Assembly (NCBI RefSeq): GCF_003331145.1
Contig: NZ_QLVE01000001.1
Location: forward strand, 240,489-304,488
Direction of reading: 5' to 3'
From: Exiguobacterium sp. TNDT2
Lineage (GTDB): Bacteria; Bacillota; Bacilli; Exiguobacteriales; Exiguobacteriaceae
DNA: 64,000 nt
Positions 17,256-26,078 of the stretch are shown here, piece after piece (the stretch's first letter is position 1; each line of letters opens with the position of its first letter). A model generated the notes under the pieces. The model was not told the origin of the DNA and ran no database searches. It was given only the letters and a program-made list of their open reading frames with translations. The position numbers and the translations under genes are program-made.

Positions 17256-18449
17256 TCAGTCCAACAGTTCTTCCGAAATCAGTTTGAATCCTTCGATTTC
17301 CGTATCCTCTTCTAATTCGATTAACAGGCAACGTTTTCCTTTCACGTTCACTTGTCTCACGTACTTCAAGTCTTGCGGACTGATTGAGATGTTGGCGACT
17401 TTCGTATTGATTTTAATCGACTTCGACGTGTATTTCGGGACGACGCTGCTCGCCTTCATCTCATATTGCCGGTCGTCGACAACTTGTTGGAACGCCTGCT
17501 CGACTTTCTCCGTCGTCACGTCTTCGACCCCGCTCGCTTTCAAAACGATTTCGACGGTGCGGGCGTCAATCATCGGCACGCTCTCGTCCTCGTCTTCGCG
17601 CTCCGCTTCGGCGAGGATCATTTGGTTGATTTCATCGTAAACGGTAGCGAGTGTCCCCACGTTCACTTCTTCGCCGATGACGGTTTTGACGACTTCCTCG
17701 AACATCGCCTTCTCTTCGACCGCCGTCACGATCTCAGTCCCGTTCAAGACCTTCTCAATAAAGCCGAAGTCCGGTTGGTGCGCCTTCTGGGCCGCATATA
17801 AGATATGGTTGACGTCGGCCGCGTTGTCCGTGAAGCACGGGAACATGAAACCACCGATCGGTGCATCGAGCTTGATGACGGGATTGATGAAGATGTTCGA
17901 CTTGAACTCTCGCTCGATATAGTCGAACACAAGCGACTGTTTTGGGAGCTCGGTCTGATTGATACTGCCGAGAATGAAGCGCGACGTCCATACTTCGTCG
18001 CGCATATCGATTTCCGTCTCCTCCGAGTGACGGCGCGTCGGCTTATTATATTTGAAGCGGATGAACGTGATGACCATATCTTTTTCGAATGGTGCGTCCT
18101 GTACCATCTTCAATGCGACCCGCTGCATCATACCGGCCCATTCTTCGATATCGTCGGTCCGAAGTGCCTCATACAACAACGTCTGCGTATGGTCGGTCTG
18201 GCCCGGCTCCGGATGTTGAAACTTCACTTCGAACAACTTCTCGTCGATTTTGCCGCCGAGCACTTTTTTGAAATTAGCGAGGAACAGCTCTTGGTGCTCC
18301 TGCTCGACAAACGGGAACGAGCGCAGCTCCTCATGGAAAATCTCGTTGCTGTCTTGGCGAATATAAATATTATAAATGTCAGCGATTTTGACCGCTTCCG
18401 CATTTAACTTGAAATGCTTGCGAATCGCCGCGATATCTTTTTGATTCAT
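17256..18449 (-). CDS. DUF4317 family protein
   Basis: 397 residues beginning MNQKDIAAIRKHFKLNAEAVKIADIYNIYI, the N-terminus typical of the DUF4317 family of Firmicutes, with the conserved GGFMFPCFTDNAADVNHILY segment in the middle that carries a Cys. Soluble, acidic. The function of the family is unknown. SD AAGGAGTTGGG precedes ATG 18449. Only 24 bases separate it from the following frameshifted gene. Confidence 0.85.
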   Translation of the reverse strand: MNQKDIAAIRKHFKLNAEAVKIADIYNIYIRQDSNEIFHEELRSFPFVEQEHQELFLANFKKVLGGKIDEKLFEVKFQHPEPGQTDHTQTLLYEALRTDDIEEWAGMMQRVALKMVQDAPFEKDMVITFIRFKYNKPTRRHSEETEIDMRDEVWTSRFILGSINQTELPKQSLVFDYIEREFKSNIFINPVIKLDAPIGGFMFPCFTDNAADVNHILYAAQKAHQPDFGFIEKVLNGTEIVTAVEEKAMFEEVVKTVIGEEVNVGTLATVYDEINQMILAEAEREDEDESVPMIDARTVEIVLKASGVEDVTTEKVEQAFQQVVDDRQYEMKASSVVPKYTSKSIKINTKVANISISPQDLKYVRQVNVKGKRCLLIELEEDTEIEGFKLISEELLD

Positions 18450-18654
18450 TCATCCCAACTCCTTCGTCCTTTACTACAAACCGCCTTCATTATACCAATA
18501 GTTGGTGCCTGCGCGTATGCCGGTAGTGCTAAAGCCGGGACCCTTGAGTTCGCGTCACTTACGTCGGGGCGGTCGATTGGTACACACTACTGGAGAAATC
18601 ATGACGTGCGTGGCATCGCTTGCTCGTGAACGTACTCGAGCGGGCATAGCAAAT

Positions 18655-18682
18655 GAGCCGACACGGCATCGTGTCGGCTCAT
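18655..18682 (-). terminator. hairpin at the end of msrA
   Basis: Stem GAGCCGACACG / CGTGTCGGCTC, overlapping the msrA stop codon; only a weak T run follows on the minus strand. Bases 18450-18654 contain no gene I can support. Confidence 0.65.
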
Positions 18683-19161
18683 CGCTTGTACTTCTCTAAC
18701 AATGCTTTCGGGATATGGCAATAATCGTCTGGGTAGCGCGCGAGCCGGTCTTGATGCTCGTCCGCGCTCGGGATGTAGTTCGTGAGCGGCAACACTTCGA
18801 GTGCAATCCGGTCGACATCGTTCCGTCTGTGGATAAACGCACGGGCCGCATCCACATGACGAAGATCCTCGCTATAGACACCGGTCCGATACTTTTCGCC
18901 GACATCTTCACCTTGACGATTAACGCTATACGGGTCGATGATTTCAAATAAGTAATTCATCAAATCCTCCATCGTAACGACGCTCGGATCGAACATCGTT
19001 TTGACGCATTCGGCGTAGCCGTCATATGCTCCGTCCAGCGTATCGGTAGTCCCGTTCGCCCGTCCGGCCTCTGTTTCGATGACACCGGGTAACGTCTTGA
19101 TGAACGCTTGGACGCCCCAGAGGCAGCCACCTGCTAAATAAACGGTTTCGATCAGTCTCAC
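18679..19161 (-). CDS. msrA: peptide methionine-S-sulfoxide reductase
   Basis: Reduces methionine S-sulfoxide in proteins with thioredoxin as donor. 160 residues with the active-site GGCLWG (Cys13; most family members have GGCFWG), the substrate pocket GYAECVKT, DP at the family's usual place and YSVNRQGEDVGEKYRTGVY. The resolving cysteine of longer enzymes is not obvious; only DYCHI near the C-terminus offers one. ATG 19161 has AAGGAGTG. Monocistronic; no msrB next to it. Confidence 0.93.
   Translation of the reverse strand: MRLIETVYLAGGCLWGVQAFIKTLPGVIETEAGRANGTTDTLDGAYDGYAECVKTMFDPSVVTMEDLMNYLFEIIDPYSVNRQGEDVGEKYRTGVYSEDLRHVDAARAFIHRRNDVDRIALEVLPLTNYIPSADEHQDRLARYPDDYCHIPKALLEKYKR
18828..18836 (-). 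promoter_or_regulatory. isolated perfect DnaA box inside msrA
   Basis: TGTGGATAA. A single box in coding sequence; may be chance. Confidence 0.3.
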
Positions 19162-19236
19162 TCCTTGTCTGTCAGGTTTAGGTAATTCTAGTTATACTAT
19201 CGTTATACATGATTATATCCAAAAAGGAGCATCATT

Positions 19237-19500
19237 TTGAAAACAATCAGACTCGCTCTTCTTCTATCCGCAGCACTCCATGTGATTTATGTTGTCGCCA
19301 CGTTCGGAATCGGCTTCATCCGCACGCTCAATTATGAACCCGACATCATCGCCGAGGCGGATAACGTCACCATGCTTCAAAACGAGGTGACCCTCGGGAC
19401 GACTGGGTCGCCATTGATCTACGTCTTCACATGGATTGGTCTTGCCGTCCTTCTGGCGCTTGGGATGTTCACCGCTCAAAGGATTCGCCAAACGCGTTAA
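19237..19500 (+). CDS. small membrane protein of 87 residues
   Basis: Two predicted membrane segments (ALLLSAALHVIYVVATFGIGF and LIYVFTWIGLAVLLALGMF) linked by about 30 polar residues. TTG 19237 is preceded by AAAAGGAG at good spacing; AAAAGGAG and the absence of another start in frame support it. No family recognised. A VOC-fold gene remnant follows 53 bases later in the same direction. Confidence 0.65.
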   Translation: MKTIRLALLLSAALHVIYVVATFGIGFIRTLNYEPDIIAEADNVTMLQNEVTLGTTGSPLIYVFTWIGLAVLLALGMFTAQRIRQTR

Positions 19501-19553
19501 CCAAGAATACATGCGTTACACGGTTACAGATGCCACTTTAGGAGGGATATCGT

Positions 19554-19925
19554 TTGAATCTTATTCAGCAAATCAGACGAATCTACGTACCGGTGCACGA
19601 CTTGGATCGTGCGGTCCGCTTCTACCGGGACACGCTTCAACCTCCGCTCTTATTCCAAGCTGGCCAGCTCGCCTTTTTAGAATGCAGCGGTATACGGCTC
19701 ATGTTGTCGCGTCCCGAGAATGAAGATTTTGCAAAAGCGAGCTCCGTGCTATATCTCTAAGTGAACAACATCACTGAGGCGTATGAACAGCTTTTGGCGA
19801 AAGATGTTCAGTTTATCGACCAGCCGCACCTCGTCGCGAAAATGGAGAACCTCGAGACATGGATGGCTTTTTTCAAAGACTCCGAGGGTAACACGCATGC
19901 GTTGATGAACGAGATTGTTTCGTAA
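19554..19925 (+). pseudogene. VOC/glyoxalase-family gene with an in-frame stop
   Basis: TTG 19554 after AGGAGG starts MNLIQQIRRIYVPVHDLDRAVRFYRDTLQ, a standard vicinal-oxygen-chelate half. The frame reads SSVLYL then TAA (19758-19760), and continues in the same frame with VNNITEAYEQLLAKDVQFIDQPHL ... WMAFFKDSEGNTHALM to a second stop at 19925, the second VOC half. Only one codon is damaged, probably a Lys codon (AAA/AAG to TAA), so this is a recent nonsense mutation or a sequencing error. Total about 122 residues, normal for the family. Confidence 0.8.
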
Positions 19926-19938
19926 TAGGAGCAATACG

Positions 19939-19976
19939 AAAAAGGAAATCTACGCTGCTGTAGATTTCCTTTTCTT
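19939..19976. terminator. bidirectional terminator
   Basis: Stem AAGGAAATCTAC / GTAGATTTCCTT with loop GCTGCT, flanked by A and T runs, between the VOC remnant and the SGNH gene. Confidence 0.85.
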
Positions 19977-20880
19977 ATAGATAGCCAAGTCGTTTCAAAT
20001 CCTCATAGACGAGAGAAGATAGGAGCGTTCTCCCCTTCCCGTTCAAATGGTCTGGATTGTGAAAGTACTCGCGCTGATGGATGAACCGTTCGTCATCCAT
20101 ATAGTTCAGGAACGGGACGTCCAACTCGAGCGCGGCCAGATGTTGATAAACGAGTCGGTCCATGACCGCTTGATCAAAATAGGCGTTGTAGGATGCGTGG
20201 ACTGGCTCCATCGCCAACACGACGCGATACCCTTTCGCCTGACAATATGCGATGATGTCTTTCAATCGTTCCATATTTTGCTCGATGTCACGATTCTCCA
20301 CGGCCTGTTTATATTGAGCTTCGACCATCTCATATTTTCGTTCCGAATAATTCTGGCCATTGTTCACCCACGGTTTATGAGACTCCCATCTGAAATCTCG
20401 AATCTCGCGCGACAGCGCCGTATACACGCTCCCACTGTTTAATGCGGGGATCGACGTGTACGTATAATAATCAAACGTACTGACCGGTTCGATGTCTTCC
20501 CGGTCCAACACCTGATAATAGTTTTCTTTCCGGCCAATCTCCGCGTTACTGAACGTGATTTGCGAGAGCGAGACGATGACGACGCCTCCCGGACGCAGAT
20601 GCTCGTCGTACTGCTTCAACATCTTCAAGTCGTACTCAATCGTTTGGCTCGGCAACGCCAAATCGAGATGCGACAGACCGAGCGGTTTGAACGCATAGCC
20701 GAACATCGCATGAGACGTCCCTAAGTTGATGATATCCAACGAGGACGGATTGTCTTGGAACGCCAACACGCCGCGGTTGTTATTGTACGCCCACGACTGT
20801 TTGACAAAGTCGTTGAGCGGAATCAACAAGAGCGCAACGATGATCAACACCACTGAAATTTTCATCCATACACTTCTCAT
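19975..20880 (-). CDS. SGNH-hydrolase-like membrane-anchored protein (DltD/AlgJ-like)
   Basis: 301 residues: an N-terminal membrane anchor (ISVVLIIVALLLIPLNDF) and an extracytoplasmic domain with the SGNH nucleophile block GTSHAMFGYAF and a C-terminal NPDHLNGKG, the D-x-x-H pair. Proteins of this kind partner MBOAT acyltransferases to place acyl groups on extracellular polymers. ATG 20880 has AAAGGA upstream; a GTG at 20895 lies in the SD. Last gene of the four-gene acylation operon, starting within 20 bases of the MBOAT stop. Confidence 0.8.
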   Translation of the reverse strand: MRSVWMKISVVLIIVALLLIPLNDFVKQSWAYNNNRGVLAFQDNPSSLDIINLGTSHAMFGYAFKPLGLSHLDLALPSQTIEYDLKMLKQYDEHLRPGGVVIVSLSQITFSNAEIGRKENYYQVLDREDIEPVSTFDYYTYTSIPALNSGSVYTALSREIRDFRWESHKPWVNNGQNYSERKYEMVEAQYKQAVENRDIEQNMERLKDIIAYCQAKGYRVVLAMEPVHASYNAYFDQAVMDRLVYQHLAALELDVPFLNYMDDERFIHQREYFHNPDHLNGKGRTLLSSLVYEDLKRLGYL

Positions 20881-20895
20881 AGCCATTCCTTTCAC

Positions 20896-22347
20896 TTAGA
20901 ACCCACCATAAATGAACCCTTCACTCGACACGCCGAACACCAAGACCGACACAATCACGAACAGTTGAATCGCCACGTTCGTGAAGGCTGAACGTTCGGA
21001 CAGCCAGTCCCAAGCCGAACCTTTCGCCCGTTCGATATACTGAAACACCTGAACGGTCGTAAAGAAGAAGAGGAACACGAGTAAATCGAGTAACGAGAAT
21101 AATTCAAGTGCCTGCAGCATGTCGACCGGTGCCCATGACGAAGGTGTCACATACAACCGGGCATGGTGAAACGCTTGGGCGACCGAGTCAGATACGAAAA
21201 AGACGCGCGAGAAACAGACCAACTGGAATGTGACCGCAATCTTCAACCATTTATGAAGCTCGGGCGTCCGGTCGAGTCGAACGAAGGACGCCAGCTGTTC
21301 CCGCTGATGTTTCGTCGCATCCCCGAACACGCGGTACAGACCGTGAATCAGACCCCATAAGACGAAACTCCAGGCGGCCCCGTGCCAGATGCCGCTCACC
21401 AAGAACGTGATGACGATAGCGACATAGATTTGATGTCGTTTCTTTTTCCCTTTGCAGAGCGGGATAAAGATATAATCCCGGAGCCACATCGACAGCGAGA
21501 TGTGCCATCGGTTCCAAAAGTCGGCGATTGATACCGCGAAATGAGGCTGGCGGAAGTTCTCCGTCAACTTGATGCCAAATAGTCTCGCCGTCCCGATGGC
21601 GATATCGCTGCAGGCTGAAAAGTCGGCATACAATTGAAGCGAGAACAACATCGTCCCGAGCACAATCTCGGAGCCGGTCGGGTCTGGCTGACTGAACACG
21701 CTCGCGACCATTGGCGCCAACCGGTCGGCGATGAGCGTCTTCTTGAAAAATCCCCAAGCGATCCGCTTCATTCCATAGCTGACATGCTCATAGTCGAACC
21801 GTTGTTCCGCCTTGAATTGAGGTAGCAATTTCTTGGCTCGCTCGATCGGTCCCGCCACTAGCTGCGGGAAGAAGGCAAAGTAAATCGAAAAATAGCCGTA
21901 ATGGCGCTCGGCCTTCAGCTTCCCGCGATATAGATCAACGAGATAACTGATGGCCTGAAACGTATAAAACGAAATCGCCAGCGGCAAGACGACATCTCGA
22001 TACGGGATGTCGTAGTTCCAACCCATCGATGTCGCCATCGTTCGCAACGAGTCGTTCACGAAGTTAAAGTATTTGAACCAGCCGAGGAACAATACCAGCG
22101 TAGAGACGCCGATCACCATGAGGCGTTTCTTCTGTCGCTTCTCGTCTTGTCGTTCAATCAGGAGTCCCGTAACGAACGTGAAGGCTGTGCTCACGAGCAA
22201 CAACGGGATGAACTGGATACTGAGCGTCGCATAAAACAAATAACTGGCCGCCAGCAACAGGACCCATCTAAACCGATGCGGCACCACATAATATACCGCC
22301 ACTAAAATGGCGAGAAAGAGTAAAAACTCGAATGAAATAAACGTCAT
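20896..22347 (-). CDS. MBOAT O-acyltransferase (AlgI/DltB type)
   Basis: 483 residues, about ten membrane segments. Diagnostic blocks: SFYTFQAISYLVDLYRG, PQLVAGPIERAKKLLPQF, FWNRWHISLSMWLRDYIFIPL and the catalytic histidine in SGIWHGAAWSFVLWG. AlgI-type enzymes move an acyl group across the membrane to a polysaccharide. Here the acyl donor is probably the adjacent acyl carrier protein, as in the Dlt system, but the sequence is closer to AlgI/PatA than to DltB. ATG 22347 follows AGGTGAAG. Confidence 0.92.
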   Translation of the reverse strand: MTFISFEFLLFLAILVAVYYVVPHRFRWVLLLAASYLFYATLSIQFIPLLLVSTAFTFVTGLLIERQDEKRQKKRLMVIGVSTLVLFLGWFKYFNFVNDSLRTMATSMGWNYDIPYRDVVLPLAISFYTFQAISYLVDLYRGKLKAERHYGYFSIYFAFFPQLVAGPIERAKKLLPQFKAEQRFDYEHVSYGMKRIAWGFFKKTLIADRLAPMVASVFSQPDPTGSEIVLGTMLFSLQLYADFSACSDIAIGTARLFGIKLTENFRQPHFAVSIADFWNRWHISLSMWLRDYIFIPLCKGKKKRHQIYVAIVITFLVSGIWHGAAWSFVLWGLIHGLYRVFGDATKHQREQLASFVRLDRTPELHKWLKIAVTFQLVCFSRVFFVSDSVAQAFHHARLYVTPSSWAPVDMLQALELFSLLDLLVFLFFFTTVQVFQYIERAKGSAWDWLSERSAFTNVAIQLFVIVSVLVFGVSSEGFIYGGF

Positions 22348-22409
22348 AGCTTCACCTGATTATTCTAAACTTATACGACTTTCCACAAAGGCTTCACTCA
22401 CTTGCTTGT

Positions 22410-23816
22410 TCAGGTGGTGACGAGCTCTCGTTTCGGTAATGCGGCATACAGAATCTTTCCGGATTCGTTCCGGGGAATGGCATCGATTTGTAGAATCGTG
22501 ACCCCTCTTGTATGCATCATGTCCTTGATGACTTGTTTGATGGCGGAACGGTCCTCGTGCAACGTGTACACGTAAAGCTCGTCATCCGTTCCTGTACAGA
22601 CACACTCATGTCCGTGTGCTCGTAACAGGTCCTCCACTTCATCGAGGCTAATCCGGTTCCCATGCATCTTAATCATCCGCTTGATGCGGCCGACGATAAA
22701 GAAATAGCCGTCTTCATCCATATACGCCAAATCACCCGTCTGCAGGACGCCCTCGTTCTCATCTCCGCTCGCGAGATCGGACAACGCCTCGGCATACCCG
22801 AGCGACACGTTTGCTCCCTGATACACCAACTCACCGACAACGTTTGGCGCGGTGATGAGCTTGCCCGTTTCCTTGCGCAACGTCAATTCACCGCCTGGGA
22901 TGGCGATACCGATGCTGCCGGCCTTCTCCCGATTCTTGTCAGGAGGCAAATACGACATGCGTGCCGTCGCTTCCGTTTGACCGTACATCGTGAAAAACTG
23001 AATGCCTTTTCGCTCGCAAATGTCAGTAAACGCACTCGCTAAATCCGGATTTAATTTTCCTCCGGCTTGCGTCAGTTTCGTCAAACTCGGCAGCTCCATC
23101 GTTCCGAACTTGAGCCGGTGCAGCATCTCGTAGACGAACGGCACACCACCGAACGTCGTCACATGCTGGTCGCAGCATAACTGCCAAAATTCCTTCTGCA
23201 TGACCGACGCTTCCGTCACCACAATCGTCGCTCCGGACACGAGGTGGCTGTTGATAATCGACAGACCATACGAGTAGTTCATCGGCAACGTCGTGATCGG
23301 ACGGTCGTCTTCAGTGATAGTTAAGTACGATACGATTGATGCCGCGTTGTGGAACAGGTTGTCGTAGCTGAGCCGTACCAGCTTCGGACTGCCCGTACTG
23401 CCGGACGTCGTCAACAGGAGCGCGAGCTCGTCATGCAGTTCATGCTCAATCACATGAGAACATTCAAATAGCGCATAGTCCCCATATTCGTAAGTCGTGT
23501 CCATCTCCTGCATTAATTGCTCATGCTCCCGATTCGCCCAAATGTGCGTCGGTCGGTAGCGGTCAATCAAGTTCTGCAGCTGTTCCGAATGAATCGCTGC
23601 ATCCAATAGGAGCGGCACAATGCGTCCGCGCAGGAACCCGACGTAGCCGAAAATTGACTCTTTCGTGTTGGTACAAAGACAAAAAACGAGCGTTCGATTG
23701 CCGACCTCACGCGCAATCGCGTCGGCCGCCTCGATCATCTCTTCGTAGGAATACGTGCGATCCGCGTAGATGGCGGTACGCTCTCCATACTGCTCGATTG
23801 TGTCGAAGCGCTTCAT
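22410..23816 (-). CDS. AMP-forming acid ligase / adenylation enzyme
   Basis: 468 residues of the ANL superfamily: A3 LLTTSGSTGSPKLV, A5 FFTMYGQTEATARMSYL, A7 TGDLAYMDEDGYFFIVGR, and A10 PRNESGKILYAAL with the catalytic Lys. It is expected to adenylate a carboxylic acid and load it on the 4'-phosphopantetheine of the ACP encoded just upstream. The acid is not predictable by eye; D-alanine, another amino acid or a short acyl acid are all possible. It overlaps the ACP gene by four bases (ATGA). Confidence 0.9.
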   Translation of the reverse strand: MKRFDTIEQYGERTAIYADRTYSYEEMIEAADAIAREVGNRTLVFCLCTNTKESIFGYVGFLRGRIVPLLLDAAIHSEQLQNLIDRYRPTHIWANREHEQLMQEMDTTYEYGDYALFECSHVIEHELHDELALLLTTSGSTGSPKLVRLSYDNLFHNAASIVSYLTITEDDRPITTLPMNYSYGLSIINSHLVSGATIVVTEASVMQKEFWQLCCDQHVTTFGGVPFVYEMLHRLKFGTMELPSLTKLTQAGGKLNPDLASAFTDICERKGIQFFTMYGQTEATARMSYLPPDKNREKAGSIGIAIPGGELTLRKETGKLITAPNVVGELVYQGANVSLGYAEALSDLASGDENEGVLQTGDLAYMDEDGYFFIVGRIKRMIKMHGNRISLDEVEDLLRAHGHECVCTGTDDELYVYTLHEDRSAIKQVIKDMMHTRGVTILQIDAIPRNESGKILYAALPKRELVTT

Positions 23817-24058
23817 TGCCCGAAGTCCACACCCAAGCGCTTCAATAAGTCGATACCGGACTGATACGTGTTGAAATCGGTGATTACATCGGAATCGAGA
23901 TCGACGTCAAACGCGTCCTCGAGCTCCGCGATTAATGTCATATGGCCAATCGAATCCCACTCTTTCGTGACACCGAGCTTCATTTCTTCGAATGATGTGT
24001 CTGGCTCGACATCCAGTCCGTTGATAAAGGCTGTTTTATATAATTCGATATTGTTCAT
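23813..24058 (-). CDS. acyl carrier protein of the acylation operon
   Basis: About 81 residues from ATG 24058, with the phosphopantetheine attachment site WDSIGHMTLI (Ser about 36) and the usual helices. GGGAG lies eleven bases upstream; an ATG at 24076 would add six residues. Carries the activated acyl group for the MBOAT enzyme. It is a dedicated ACP, unlike fatty-acid AcpP in sequence. First gene of the operon. Confidence 0.85.
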   Translation of the reverse strand: MNNIELYKTAFINGLDVEPDTSFEEMKLGVTKEWDSIGHMTLIAELEDAFDVDLDSDVITDFNTYQSGIDLLKRLGVDFGQ

Positions 24059-24084
24059 TGGATTAAATTCTCCCATTTCTTATT

Positions 24085-24103
24085 GATAATGATAATCATT
24101 TGC
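24085..24103. promoter_or_regulatory. near-perfect Fur box at the start of the acylation operon
   Basis: GATAATGATAATCATTTGC matches the classic 19-bp Fur consensus GATAATGATAATCATTATC at 17 of 19 positions. It covers the predicted transcription start of the ACP operon, the position expected for repression by iron-loaded Fur. Confidence 0.85.
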
Positions 24104-24109
24104 CATGTG

Positions 24110-24138
24110 ATTTTATCACATCGGTTTTTTGACGGCAA
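24110..24138 (-). promoter_or_regulatory. promoter of the ACP-adenylation-MBOAT-SGNH operon
   Basis: On the minus strand: TTGCCG, 17-base spacer, TAAAAT (24110-24115). The Fur box begins six bases downstream of the -10. Confidence 0.75.
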
Positions 24139-24170
24139 TACGACATCGGATAATCGGGTTGCTCATTGAG

Positions 24171-24199
24171 AAAAAACGGCCATCACTGTTCGATGGCCG
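24171..24199 (-). terminator. terminator of the hydrolase gene
   Basis: Minus strand: stem CGGCCATC / GATGGCCG followed by TTTTTT. Confidence 0.85.
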
Positions 24200-24213
24200 G
24201 TCTCGGTAAATCA

Positions 24214-24939
24214 TTAGAATCGTTCAATTAATCGTTTGATGGCGGCCAAGATGACGTCCGGCTCATCTCGCTGGATGTAATGGGCGCTCGCTTCGGCAAG
24301 GACGAATTCGGAATTTGACGAGATTTGCGTGAGTTCTTTCTGCATATCGTTCCATAATCGTTGCGATTCATTGGAGTAGTGGTCCTTCTTGCCGGCCGCG
24401 ATGACGATGACCGGAATCTGGAATGCCAGTTCCGTCTCTTTTAATTGCTTCATACTTTCCATGAACTCTTCGTAGTTCCCTTCGCGGACGAATTGCTGCT
24501 GGTAGGCACGTTGAAAGTCTTGTGACATCGTCGGCAGGAATCGCTCGCGATAGTCCTTCGGAGTGACATCCACTAAAATCAACCCGCTGACGTCTTCTTC
24601 ATAGGCATCCGCGAACAGCTGCATGTTCACTCCGCCAAAAGAATGGCCGACGAGGAGGTAAGGAGGTTTCGTATTAGTTTCCGTCAGTAGCTGCCTCAGT
24701 TCTTGAATCATGTTTCGACTCGTTCTCGGATTCGAGCTGGTTTCACTTTGACCAAGGCCAGCTCGATCATACAAGAAGACGTTAGCCAGCTTCGAAATAT
24801 CAGCCACCAATGGGCTCCAAGCCGTTGAATCATCACCGTACCCAGCGTCCATGACGACCGTCACGTTTGCGGAATCGTGTTGAACTGATTTGGTGTATAA
24901 CCTATATTCTGCGAGTTGAATCAATTCCTCTCTATTCAT
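24214..24939 (-). CDS. alpha/beta hydrolase
   Basis: 241 residues: VFLYDRAGLGQSE, nucleophile elbow GHSFGG, a catalytic-acid candidate in LILVDVTP and a His in ASAHYIQRDEP. A general alpha/beta-hydrolase fold enzyme, substrate unknown. ATG 24939 lies three bases after the stop of the upstream coiled-coil gene and lacks a strong SD, so translation is probably coupled. Confidence 0.85.
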   Translation of the reverse strand: MNREELIQLAEYRLYTKSVQHDSANVTVVMDAGYGDDSTAWSPLVADISKLANVFLYDRAGLGQSETSSNPRTSRNMIQELRQLLTETNTKPPYLLVGHSFGGVNMQLFADAYEEDVSGLILVDVTPKDYRERFLPTMSQDFQRAYQQQFVREGNYEEFMESMKQLKETELAFQIPVIVIAAGKKDHYSNESQRLWNDMQKELTQISSNSEFVLAEASAHYIQRDEPDVILAAIKRLIERF

Positions 24940-24942
24940 GGT

Positions 24943-25884
24943 TTAATCTGTTTGAATCACTTCAGCCAATCTTACGACTTGAAGCTCCGTTTTTACTTCA
25001 TTTATGGATGAAATCGTTTCTTTTGATCGTTCTGCCATTTCCTCAGGAAGATCTTTCAAACGTTCCCTTGAATCCGCAAGTTCTTTTTCAATTCGATCAA
25101 ATTCATCTTGATCAATTTTACTTTCGTTCTTCCCGTCTTTCCAAAACTGCAATTTCTCGATGGCTTTTCCACTCTGATTTTTGACCTTTTGATAAGCAGA
25201 GTTTGCATAGTTTGCTGCCACAATGACGTCTTTAGATGATTCTAGGACTTCCCTCGCTTCAATCGTTGCAGTTCGAACGTCTTCAATTTGATACACGAGT
25301 TCAGTATCCAATTCATGCTCCATCTCTAAAAGTAATGCTGGATCATTCTTAATTTGATAGCTCTCATACAATTCACTAATCTGTTCTCGCGTCTTACCCA
25401 TCTCTTCTTTGACGCTCGATAGGTGCTCCAATCGGAACAAAAAAGCGTCCATTTCATTCAATGTGCTATTGGCAGAACTTAAAGAAGAACTCATTTTACC
25501 TAGAATTGGGTTACTTACCACACTGTTGACTCCTGAAATAACAAGCGTCGCTGAATTAATATAGTTTAATCCGTCACGGACAGGAGTCATATTTTGCTTT
25601 AACCAATTGACTTGTTTAACGAGCTCATTTAAATCTTTATCATATTCTTTTAAATCGTTGATGATTTGTGGTACTTCTCTTTCGATAGTCGTGACAGATT
25701 CTGCTTGCATATTGTCGACACGAGATTGCATCTCCGCTTGAGCAATCGATTCGTTCGTGTTGAAGTGGCTGACAAAGTAACTGACTGCACCTGATACGAT
25801 TACAGACGAAGCAATGGTGATTGGGATCAAATATTTTTGAAAAAATGATGCTCGTCGTGTCGTTCGTTCTCGTTTCGATTCCAT
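24943..25884 (-). CDS. membrane-anchored coiled-coil protein
   Basis: 313 residues. One membrane segment near the N-terminus (YLIPITIASSVIVSGAVSYFV) followed by about 270 residues of heptad-rich helix (for example ELADSRERLKDLPEEMAERSKETI). Start ATG 25884 eight bases after GAGGAG; an upstream start at 25935 is rejected. Topology suggests an external or cytoplasmic rod-like domain. No family recognised. Forms a two-gene unit with the downstream hydrolase. Confidence 0.7.
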   Translation of the reverse strand: MESKRERTTRRASFFQKYLIPITIASSVIVSGAVSYFVSHFNTNESIAQAEMQSRVDNMQAESVTTIEREVPQIINDLKEYDKDLNELVKQVNWLKQNMTPVRDGLNYINSATLVISGVNSVVSNPILGKMSSSLSSANSTLNEMDAFLFRLEHLSSVKEEMGKTREQISELYESYQIKNDPALLLEMEHELDTELVYQIEDVRTATIEAREVLESSKDVIVAANYANSAYQKVKNQSGKAIEKLQFWKDGKNESKIDQDEFDRIEKELADSRERLKDLPEEMAERSKETISSINEVKTELQVVRLAEVIQTD

Positions 25885-26078
25885 TAAGGAAAACTCCTCT
25901 ACGCTTAAAGAATGACCTTTTATAAAAACTACCATTTTATGATTATTTTTATCTATATTGTAAATCTGAAACTAAGAATCAACAATCGTTTTTCTATGTT
26001 GTCGGAAGGAATGTGTTGAAACTATATTTAGTTGCTCGACTCGCTAAATAAATCAGCTACTAGTCTTTCGTTTCACTA

